This document shows positions 1 to 10,187 of a stretch of 64,000 nt of DNA, in pieces. The stretch is from positions 2,290,210 through 2,354,209 of the forward strand of contig NC_085100.1 in NCBI RefSeq assembly GCF_963422355.1, in the 5' to 3' direction. Origin of the DNA: Corticium candelabrum. Taxonomy: Eukaryota; Porifera; Homoscleromorpha; Homosclerophorida; Plakinidae. The first letter of the stretch is position 1. Every line of letters starts with the position of its first letter. The notes below the pieces were generated by a model that had not been told where the DNA came from, searched no databases, and saw only the letters and a program-made list of their open reading frames with translations. The translations under genes and the position numbers were made by a program.

Positions 1-2627
1 GGAGACAGAAGAAACGGAAAATATTGAGCGACTGCCAAGTGATTACGATCATCAAAATCAAAGATTCTATCTACAATTTCTTCTTCATTTGCCGTTCCCC
101 ACCAGTTGAGTGTGACGTTGATTGTGTCTAGTGATGAGTATCCTTCCACTTGGACCGCCAGTTCTGTGTTCGCATTTTGATTGTCAAGTATATTATTGTA
201 GACGCTCATGTAGCCTGTACCGGTAAGGACAATTACTGCATTTGGAGTAGACTTTGCATATCTGGTGGAGAGAGATGACAGAGAGTTATTTGTCAGTTCG
301 TTATCTCTGAATATTAACAAACTGTCAACATGTTGATGAGAAGAGCGGAATGATGCTCTTGTATTCAACCTCACTACATGTTCTCCACTGTTGTAGGTGA
401 AGACATTGTTTTCAACTATAACTGGCGCGTGTATTGAGCTGCTGTAATAATAATTGTCATTAATATTCATTGCTCCCGAGCAGCATTTTCCATTATTGTT
501 CATAAAGTTGTTTCTAGCGATGATGGCATAGCCGTCACGATATCTGCGTGTAAGCAAAAGTGCTTGCAAATTTTGTTGGAACGTATTGTCTGTGATATTG
601 ATGTGAACCGAGTGTGAGTTGGAATCATAGACATAAAAATCAACATTAAGAGCAGTGTCTGTAGTTCCAGAGAACGTGCAATTAGAAACTTGAAGCTGAG
701 AAGTTTGTTGTAGAGTCTGAGACAAGTAGCTGGAGTAATAATGACGACTGTAGACATATGCTCCTCGGTATGAGTTCTGGGTGAAAGTGCTGTTAGCGAC
801 AGAAGCGGTAGCATAGCCGTCTAGATATGTATCTAGTCCGATGTAACAGTTGGTAACATATAAATCAGCGATCTGTAGCATGTGTTGATCAGTATCGATT
901 CGAATGCCAGTTTGCCATGAGCTTGTATGACATCGTATGTTTGTTGATGAAATCATCACCTTATTGGCAGATCCACTCATTTGTATTGCCGTTCCTGTTA
1001 CGCCGGTAATGACAGAGTTGATGATACGTCGGACACCAGCACTTCCGAACAGTCGTATTCCACTCGACGTTCGAACGAGTCCAGTTATGTTACAATTGTT
1101 TACATTTTCTCCACGAGAACCTAAACATAGAAAGTATGCTTATAATGAAATGTATAGTTGTAGCAGTTGAACAAAGACTTACCAATAGGATATCTTGATA
1201 CAAAAACTTTAATGTCTGATGAGCCAGAACTGTACCACCATCTGTCGAGAAAGAAAATTGCTTTGTGATCTGGTACCATAACGTTTACTGGAATTGTGCC
1301 ACTAACGCTGGGCGACAGCACACTCTGTTTTGTTATTCCGTTTATTACTGTAAATGTTGCTCCATTACCAGAAAACCGTTGGAATGTAGCAGCAAGTCCA
1401 TATCCCGACATTGTGCTGATTGAACTTGTGTAGTCGTTGTAGCCGGAAACGCTGAATGTGAGATATGCTCCACGATCATCAATAAAGTATGACGTAGTTG
1501 TACTAGAGTCTCCTTGGTGGGTTGAAGCATTGGATGATGGTTTGAGTATCAGAGGAATAGAAGTGATGTCAATAGCAGTTGCACCGACATTATGGAAATG
1601 ACAATCATCACATCTAAATTGCCACGCCAGTGAGCCCGATATACCGTTATTGCTGCTGTTTGCAACAGTAAGACCAAACAAGTGGACATCTCCATGTACA
1701 GAGTTAACCTGAATACCAATGTGACTAATGTCTACAATAGACACGTTAGTGATGGAGGGACTTGCTGTTGTCATGGTGATAGTTGGTACCAACAAATCAG
1801 GAGTTGATGAAGCATTATTTATTGTTTTTCCAGCGTTGAATATTTTGATATTTTCTAAAACACTTTTACTGTGGTACTTTCGTGCGTTGTACGTGATGGT
1901 TTCGGTCGCGTCGTCATTATAAAACACGATCCCTCCCCAATATCCAACACCAATCGTGCCACACACAACACCAACGTCTTCTGAATGTTGACAATTGTTG
2001 TTATTCCAGCTGCTCCCTCCATGGCAATCAAACAGTGAATTTTCCACGCCTCTGCAGTCCACGTTAGCCAATGCGATGATTCCCGTTCCCTGACCGAATC
2101 TACGTGTGGATGCTTCAACGGGTTCACCAAATCCGAGGTGTCTGCATACAACACGAGCGTTATCTGCATTCCAATAATCGTCACACACGGTTCCCCAATT
2201 GTGACCGTTGAACACTTCCACCCTTCCCTCTTTGGGACTCTGACCTCCCACTAGACGAATAGAAGTGGAATCGACACCTTCCGTCATGTTGTGAAACATC
2301 AAAATTTGATTGCTCAGTGAGCCTTTGGCAACGAGAGTTCCTCGGACATGAAGTCTTACTCGAGCTTGAAAGTTGATGGTGACTCCCGGTTCTATGGTGA
2401 GAGTGGCACCTTGGCTGACTGTGATGTCACTGGTTGCAACATATGGACTTTTGGCGAGCGTTAACGTGTCACTTGAAGAATAAATTCTTTTAATCTGTGT
2501 CTCAGGAGTTCCGTATGTTACTAAAATTTAAATATATTATTGGTGTAGATTCATGTCACTGAAACGCTTACCTGTTAGGCAAAACAAGGAGATGGTGTAG
2601 TAGAATAGCACGATTGCTGGTAGCCTG
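1..2627 (-). CDS. SRCR plus parallel beta-helix adhesion protein, bark beetle-like (partial)
   Basis: Three exons are visible, read leftwards: 2627-2572, 2520-1183 and 1120-1, with GT-AG junctions (donors GTAAGC and GTAAGT) and consistent phase. The first carries a hydrophobic signal-peptide-like stretch (LPAIVLFYYTISLFCL); its initiator Met must lie in an unseen upstream exon. Next come a short beta-helix lead-in, then one SRCR domain (GRVEVFNGHNWGTVCDD start, six cysteines, ending near DVGVVCG), then a long Ser/Thr/Asn-rich region of repeated N-S and V/I-rich strands typical of right-handed parallel beta-helix repeats. Near the window edge NWWGTANEEEI followed by DFDDRN and YFPFL resembles the motif closing beta-helix blocks in Bark beetle (Anakonda), the extracellular septate/tricellular junction protein. 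The reading frame stays open to base 1, so the gene continues leftwards. The SRCR and beta-helix calls are firm; the bark beetle name rests on domain order and the WWGT/DFDD motif recalled from the family. Confidence 0.7.
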
Positions 2628-4599
2628 CTACAGACAGAAAGACAAATCAATCTTCTAAATCAAATCTAGCACAGCATGACCACAACAGGATTTGAGCAGA
2701 GGATACATGCGCTAGGACTATCAGTGGCGTCGTTGGGCCAGCTGCTAGAGTGGGTATTTATTACAGTAAGTCTCGTTAGCTCTTGTCGGTCGTCGAAAGG
2801 CCATAGCATGTACCAATATCGAGACCCCTAGAGCCATGTTTAAAATTTAAATATGAAACACTTGTATGCAAATCAATATTTACGGTAAAGTCTAAAATTA
2901 GATCATGCTTTGTCTAAACAATCACCGCTCAAGCAATAACCACATTCACACAACTTCATCACATAACTCTGCTGGTCACTCTATTATCTATCATGGAAAT
3001 CTCCTTGTATCTTGCAGATATGGCACGTATAAGCATCACAGCTAGCGCAGCTCACGTGTTACCGTGACAGACTAGACAAATTACATGCCATCTTTACGCT
3101 GTAGTAAAGCCACCACTTCGAAAAGCTAAACCCTAGTCATAATTTGTAGCTAGATGGTATAGGATTATCTACAAATCGACGGTTTTTGGTTGCTGCAGTT
3201 GCTGCAAGTATTTTCTTCCTGCTCCGACGCATACGGTATCGAGTCGTATATCTCTAGATCGGGGACTGTTTTGTAAACCAAATGGACAACAAGTAAGTCA
3301 GCAAGCTCGAAGATATTAGATTCACGGCATGCAGGAACTTGTGAAATAATACATATAAATATATGTGTAGAGTTGCAGCAGCCCTCGAGGTCGGACGACA
3401 CTAGGATGTCGGAACGCCTCATTTGGCAGCTTACGCCGGAACGCTTCGCTAGCTATGCGTCTACGGCAGTGGCTTTACACACGTAAAAGGCTTTAACACG
3501 TGAACCGCATGCAACGAGTTCTTACATCAATAGACGTACAGCAAACACGTTTTCAGATTTGCTGTAGACGTGCCTATACAACCTCGTGCATCTACGGGAT
3601 TTTTGAAACTGGACACGTGTCGAATAGACGCCAAGTTCGAACAATGTCTAGCGAAATTACACATAGTTGGCTCCGCCTTGACAGCGCGCGCGATGAGTTA
3701 TCGGCCGCAGGAGTGCACGGTAGGCAAGTGTTGTGTGTTCCCGCGCGTCATGCGCAGACAGTAGTGGCGCGGGGTTTCTTCCCGCGAGTCATGCGCAGTA
3801 GCATAGCATGTTTTGCAGTTCGCGTGTGTGGACGTTCTTCCCATCCCTCCCACTCCCTTTCTTCTCTTGACTCTCCGTAGACGGCTATGCCGTTCTACGT
3901 GAAATATCGGGGTGGGGACAGAGTCCGGTCTGGCTAGCCCGGGACTCCCCAAGCACCAGCCTTTAGCGCGCGTGAGGCTTCATGACCGGGCTCCGCCCCC
4001 CTCGTGAGCGCCGAACTTCCTCTCAGGCAGGTCGACAGGTACAGCAGTGAAAGTGCTCGAGAGGAACGGGAAGCAGAACTCGGGGTCAAGGTAAGTAGTC
4101 AATACACTTGTTCCTCGCAACGGCAGCAACGTCCAAGTCGAAACGGCTTCAACCAATCGCTAATCCAATCAACGGCATTTTTGGAAACGGCAATTGAACG
4201 GGATTTAGCTATGAATGAGAATTCTGTCTGGCTGCTACTAAACGGTAAAAGCACTTACACCACGGCTAATTAGTGACAGTAAACGGTTACTGACAAAACA
4301 TTATACAGTCTACTACCTGCGCAATATCCGGGAGTACTATACCATTGCAAGTGTATACGCGACATTTTTCGTTGTTTTTACAATGCCTCCGAAGAGACGG
4401 ACTGGCTCGGGTTGCGCTGACAAGGGCATAAGTTAGTGTAACTGGTTTGTGCTGTGATTGGAACTTTTTTGCACAGGGATGTTACCCAACACTAAACAGC
4501 AGAGAGTTTGGAAATCTACAAAGATCTCTCTATACAAACTGTACGTGACCTGGCTACACCCCCTCTGCCTCTCCAACCATCAAACGCATTTTAGATACT

Positions 4600-4763
4600 T
4601 TCTGCTATAATCTCTACCTATAAAGGCGACCTGTCTCTGTCTGTCTGTCTGTCTGTCTGTCTGTCCTGTCTGTCTGTCATAAATAGCAAACAGTGTCTGC
4701 AAATCAATAATTTGTGTGATTAAACTATTACCCAGGCGAAGCCGGGCATTGTAGCTCGTCTAG
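4600..4763 (+). mobile_element. Possible Helitron/Helentron terminal fragment
   Basis: A CTATAAAGGCGAC-like lead runs into a TGTC microsatellite. About 50 bp further is a short hairpin at 4731-4746 (CCCAGGC, GAA loop, GCCGGG), and the sequence ends in CTAG at 4760-4763. A GC hairpin shortly before a CTRR end is the hallmark of Helitron 3' ends, and TGTC arrays often occur inside Helentron ends. No Rep/helicase gene is present. The alternative is an unrelated microsatellite with a chance hairpin. Confidence 0.3.
4632..4680. repeat. TGTC microsatellite
   Basis: About twelve copies of TGTC with one interruption, lying inside the possible Helitron end. Confidence 0.9.
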
Positions 4764-5810
4764 AGATATACGGCTGTGCAATCACTATAGCAAATTTCCT
4801 CAAGAGTCACTTGACACTCGATTCCTGCCATTGTGCGCTGTAATGTGCGGTGGATTGAATTATAAGCCTGTCTAGTTTTAGTGGTAGAAGCGATGGCAAT
4901 ATCTACGCGTAGAACCGGCAAAAACCGCATTCTTTAAAAACATGGCGGTAACACTAAACCCCAAGATCGATATCAACGTACACAACTCCATAAGATTTTG
5001 ACGACCTAAAATGTCTGGAAACTCGTCAAATGACAACAACTAGAATTCTACTTGGACCGCGATTTTCCGAGCCTTGGGTCGTAGACAAAACTTGTACAGG
5101 ACGTCGCAATGATGGGTTGTTATAGAGAGGTGTCTAGTTACGCTATATCAAAACAATACGAAATATCATGCGAGAAGACTATAAAATGCAAGCGATTTTG
5201 ACTTCTCGAAGGAGTTTACATTGACGAGTAAGTTTTTCATGAATTTTGTTATCGAATGAGTGTACGTTGTCCAATCTTGAATGTAACGTTGGTGTCCGCT
5301 TTACAACAGGAGGTCCCAAGACAAACATGCAAGTATGTACTCTATATAGTAGGTGGTCCCTAATCAAGGAAGTTCTACATTTCTTTGTCTACTCTCAGTC
5401 TACGAATCCGTCAAATTCGTCTCCTCGATCCTTCATGCACTGTTTCCACTCTGCATGCATGCTACCTTACTATCTTCTACTTCTTTCAGACACACACATA
5501 GAACAAATACTTGACTGCCCATCTAAACAAGCTAGCGGACGTACGTGCAGTATGCATGTAGAACATACCCAAATTGACGTGTCTTCATTTCTAGACGCAA
5601 TCCGGAATGGGGTCGACGCCCACGTCTTGCAGAACACTTGTACGGCTGCTAGAACAGACTTCAGTGTCGTCTCCTTGCTGCGCTGATGCCTGGAAAGAAC
5701 AGGCACTGCTGTTACTGGTTCGTTATGCACCAGACGTTGCGAGTGCTTGGTAGGTCTCTAGATCTCAGCAAGAGGAATACGTTCGACCTGTTTCCGCCGT
5801 ATAGTAGTAC

Positions 5811-7554
5811 TAGAGTCCCGTATCTGGTTTCGGATTACGGCTAGATTCGGACGCGAGATCTTGGTCCAACGCAATTGTTTAAGGATGAAACATAGGGCAA
5901 CGTTGAGACGTTAGGTAACTATTCTTGATCCGTGACAATCAATGGATTTGGCTCATTCTAGCGAGAACGAGACTCGACTAAACGTAAACCACGCCCTCCC
6001 TCTAGACCCGGACAAATACCTCTAGTTTCGGATGGCCTCTCGTGTAGAGCTACCAAACCACAGACACAAACCGAATCTATTTGGTCCAGTAGCCTAACAT
6101 CTCATCTTCCAAACAATCGTATGAGCAGCGTCGTCGTGTTGCGTGCGTAGCCGTGGTAGTCGTCAGAGTTGAGTGAAGTCACGCCCTCTAGTTTCGGATG
6201 CCCGAAACACGCTAGATTGTCATTTTACGAGCAAATTTAGACACTCTGTAAAGATTTTGAGCATTTTGAGCATAGAATCTCGACGTCTAGTGCTAAAATC
6301 AACTTCTAAGACATGTTTCTACGTATTTCTAGCCAATTTGTCATTACTCTCTGCAGTGTAGAGATCGTACGGTGCCGTTTGAACGTCTAGGGAACAAAAT
6401 TTCCCTATGTAGCAGTATCTTACTAGCTTGCTACGCAATCTAGAGTAAAAAAGCTTCGACTTGCACAATCATAAGTAGGGTATTCCCCTCTGATTGTGGA
6501 TATCTAGTTACCTTTTCTCATGAGATGGTAGCACTAATTTGTTGCACTTTTCATACGGCATTTCCAATAAACGAACGTTCCTGATCTCTCTTTGCTTCAG
6601 TAACAAACAGGAGTAACATGCGGCTGGTCTAGATTCATAGTGTAGACGTACCTAGCCTCGGATTTCCAGACCAATGTAGCGCCAATTACAAAATCGGCTT
6701 AGACCAGCCGCGTGTTATTACTGAAGCAAAAGAGAGGTCAGGAACGCTTGTTTAGAGGAAGTGCGGTATGAAAAGTAGAACAAATTAATTCTATAGCATG
6801 AGAAAAGGAATCAGAGGGGAATAGAGTCCCGGATCTAATCTCGGTCATTCCTAATCTCGGTCACTCGTTCTCTGCCAAATAGCTGCAGCCAGACCTAACT
6901 GCTACGCTAGCGTCATAGTCCTACTGGATAGCAACTAATTAGAGCGGGTCACGTCAGCATCCGTCGTAACGTTGCTGCTGTAGAACTTGAAAACTGATCG
7001 CACCTATTCTCGATCACAGAGTATCATATCTCGGTCAGTGCTTGCCATCTCGTTTCTACAACTCCGTTTGAGACGCAAGTCATCTCTGTCGATAGGCTTA
7101 TTATATGACTTCCTTTCGCCAAATTGTTGGTTTTGTCTTGTCAACCTCTACCCTCGCAGACAACGAAGAAGACGGATGACTCACGGGACATAATCTCGGT
7201 CACCTGATCTCGAGTGACTTTCTCTCTTCAGACGCAGATCTGAGGCGTTCTTTTTGGCTCATGTTATAGTCATCACCGCTGGCTACTAGACCTATGGGGT
7301 GATGTTAGTGCTCATCGTACTGTTGCTACGGCAGAACGTGAAATGTGAGAGACAAATACTCGGACATTCGGGATCATATCTTGGTCAGTCGCTTTCATCG
7401 CGTTTCTACAAGGCGAATTGAGACGTTAGTCATATCTGCTGAAAGGTTCGCTTTGGATGTTTATGCCACTGAATAGCCGGTTTTGTCTCTTCAGTTTTTA
7501 CTGTTGCAGGGCGGTGAGAAACGTGATCGACCTACGGGACATAATCTCGGTCAC
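5811..7554 (+). repeat. Left arm of giant inverted repeat
   Basis: Interrupted once, by the 339-bp MITE at 6483-6821. The outer part carries three copies of a CTAGTTTCGGAT-type motif (near 5824, 6020, 6190). The inner part carries about six ATCTCGGTCA-type motifs (near 6837, 6852, 7030, 7190, 7378, 7545). No open reading frame with family resemblance. Confidence 0.85.
6483..6821. mobile_element. 339-bp TA-flanked fold-back MITE
   Basis: The ends TTCCCCTCTGATT and AATCAGAGGGGAA are exact reverse complements. Pairing continues inwards through TTTTCTCATG/CATGAGAAAA and GCTTCAGTAA-type stretches for roughly 150 bp per arm. Dinucleotide TA flanks both sides (6481-6482 and 6822-6823). The matching position in the right arm (about 10055) has a single TA and no insert, proving insertion. 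TA duplication suggests Tc1/mariner mobilisation. The loop at about 6651-6700 contains a sequence related to the end of the 887-bp element at 8912. Confidence 0.8.
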
Positions 7555-8419
7555 GCGATTTTGAGAAAGACGGGTTCCTGAGTAGATTGTATTGTGTGAT
7601 TATTAGTGTACTGTTGTTCTAGAGCTATATTGTCACGAATGTGTCTGTCTAACTTACTATTTGTAGCACTTCAAACAAGCAACGTGATGACTCTGAATTT
7701 TCACACTTGTTGGCGGTAACCAGAGAGTATTCCTACCTGTTTCTACATTCTTGAATGGCAGAGATAATGATTCTTTATCTTGGATGGGATGATTGATGAT
7801 TTTATCAAGTAGAATTGCACAAAAACTGCTTTTTACTTTTATCGGTAGGAGAGTTATGCTGTTCGAGAACTTATGAAAATGGTGACATGTTGCCAAAGAG
7901 AAAACAATCTTTCTCATAACACAGTTCTGAGTCTGAGACAGTTATGATAATTAGTCCAGTGAAGATATCCAACGAACCTTCAGTCTATAAAACTAAGCAG
8001 TGCGTGTTGTTGATAATAACTGATGTAGCTAAAATCTTACAATCAACAAGATCATAGTACGTACACAGTTTACAAGTATGCAGAGTCCTAGCATACTCTT
8101 GTGACATTCAACTTGTACCAGAATGGATTCAATGTTTATCTCCATGATGATCACTCTATCACTCACAAAATTTGCTAATTAGCACTAAAACAGATGTACT
8201 AAATAAAGGTTATCTTAATTATTATACAAAAACATAGTTTAGACAGAACAACTAACGTTTGCCAACACAGTCTAATTACTAGAATCTGCTATAGTTATAC
8301 AAATTCAATACAAAACATTTTTCAATCATCCTTAGTCGACTGTGACCGTATGTACAATGCCCAATGAAGGTAAGACCACTTACCCGAAAGCTGTAGAACC
8401 CAAGAAGTGCGCTCATACT
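7555..8419. other. Unmatched core of the giant inverted repeat
   Basis: 865 bp without a counterpart in the arms. Composition is more AT-rich than the arms. On the minus strand an open stretch at about 7917-7745 ends at a good donor (AACAG then GTAGGA) and reads like a short exon (FCAILLDKIINHPIQDKE), which could be a captured host exon. I do not recognise the family, and no transposase motif is seen. Confidence 0.4.
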
Positions 8420-8911
8420 GTGACCGAGATTATGTCCCGTAGGTCGATCACGTTTCTCACCGCCCTGCAACAGTAAAAACTGAAGAGACAAAACCGGCTA
8501 TTCAATGGCATAACACATCCAAAGCGAACCTTTCGACAGACATGACTAACGTCTCAATTCGTCTTGTAGAAACGCGATGAAAGCGACTGACCAAGATATG
8601 ATCCCGAATGTCCGAGTATTTGTCTCTCACATTTCGCGTTCTGCCGTAGCAACAGTACGATGAGCACTAACATCACCCCGTAGGTCTAGTAGCCAGTGGT
8701 GATGACTATAACATGAGCCAAAAAGAACGCCTCAGATCTGCGTCTGAAGAGAGAAAATCACTCGAGATCAGGTGACCGAGATTATGTCCCGTGAGTCATC
8801 CGTCTTCTCCATTGTCTGCGAGGGTAGAGGTTGACAAGACAAAACCAACAATTTGGCGAAAGAAAGTCATATAATAAGCCTATCGACAGAGTTGACTTAC
8901 ATCTCAAACGG

Positions 8912-9798
8912 TAGCCTCGGCCTCCCAGACCCGTGTAGCGCCGATTCAAAATCGTCCTCCACGGGTTGGGATGGTACCGCCTCTTCTCAATATATTGCGG
9001 TTGGTCCTAGGACCAGCATTAGTGTTCAGTTTCATAATGCATACCTTTCCAATTACAGCTGTAATCAACGAAGACATCTCATGCATATCTGCTGTCTACC
9101 AAAGACTACACTGTACACAAACGACGACTTGTAGTGCGTTCTTCACGCAAACTCACGTCCCTACACGTCGTGGTTTGTATTCTGCGCCTGTCAATGGCAG
9201 TAACGACACCTAGTAGAGCCGTTTGTTCGAACCGATGCTCCGACATCTACACTAGCCAGCCAGCTGCATTCTCAACGACTTCATGATCACGTCTACTACA
9301 CAGAGTCTTGCGGAGAATTCACGGCGAAGTTTTGTCACGATTTCGCGGCAAGTCGCATCGAATCCGGACGATCGAGTCACAGCGGATACGCGCATCGCGA
9401 ATTTTCATAGCGAATTCGAAGCTCCACGCGCGACTAGCAGCTACTCGCAGCGGATTCACGGCGATCAGACACATGCCGATCGCGTTCGCGGCACCAGTTG
9501 TAAAAGAAAGTGCTTCCTAACGTCCCGTTTGCGTTCCCTACTAACACACAAATGATAAAACCGTAGCTACTGCAAACACAAAAGTACCCGTGCAGCAGGA
9601 TGCGACACGATGTTCTAGCGCGACATGTCTTCGTCGTTCTTGTATTACGGCCGTAATTGGAAAGGTATGCATTTATGCAACTGAACACTAATGCTGGTCC
9701 TAGGACCAACCGCAATATATTCAGAAGAGGCGGTACCATCCCAGACCCGTGGAGGACGATTTTGTATCGCGCTACACGGGTCTGGGAGGCCGAGGCTA
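8912..9798. mobile_element. 887-bp non-autonomous long-TIR element (hAT- or MULE-like)
   Basis: It begins TAGCCTCGGCCTCCCAGACC and ends with the reverse complement of that. Terminal repeats pair for about 155 bp (left to about 9065, right from about 9643), including GGTCCTAGGACC. A perfect 8-bp duplication TCAAACGG flanks it (8904-8911 and 9800-9807), and the left arm of the host repeat has the same site unoccupied near 7070. The interior of about 580 bp is non-coding. An 8-bp duplication with long TIRs fits a hAT- or Mutator-type MITE. Confidence 0.8.
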
Positions 9799-10187
9799 TT
9801 CAAACGGAGTTGTGAAAACGAGGTGGCCAGCAGCACTGACCGAGATATGATACTCTGTGACCGAGAATAGGTGCGATCAGTTTTCAAGTTCTACAGCAGC
9901 AACGTTACGACGGATGCTGACGTGACCCGCTCTACCTAGTTGCTATCCAGTAGGACTATGACGCTAGCGTAGCAGCTAGGTCTGGCTGCAGCTATTTGGC
10001 AGAGAACGAGTGACCGAGACTAGGAAATGACCGAGATTAGATTCGGGACTCTACCCTACTTTTGATTGTGCAAGTCGAACCTTTTTTACTCTAGATTGCA
10101 TAGCAAGCCAGTAAGATACTGCTACATAGGGAAATTTTGTTCCCCGGATGTTCAAACGGCACCGTACGATCTCTATCCTGCAAAGAG

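Larger units (their letters stand above)
2628..5810. other. Gene-poor stretch upstream of the SRCR gene
   Basis: No recognisable coding exon apart from the possible missing first exon of the SRCR gene. A GC-rich patch at about 3610-4030 contains two direct copies of a CCCGCG-GTCATGCGCAG sequence near 3739 and 3781 and could be a CpG-type promoter. A GTAAGT donor at about 4092 follows a short open stretch, and an ATG near 4382 opens a 17-codon MPPKRR reading frame; neither gives a protein I recognise. Open frames at 5246-5686 show no family resemblance. Confidence 0.3.

Noticed and set aside
5246-5686. 146-codon plus-strand frame
   Set aside because: No recognisable domain; a CTTTCAG acceptor inside suggests at most a partial exon, not enough to call a gene.
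9283-9555. Overlapping open frames in the GC-rich interior of the 887-bp element
   Set aside because: No family resemblance, two frames open together; best explained by composition.
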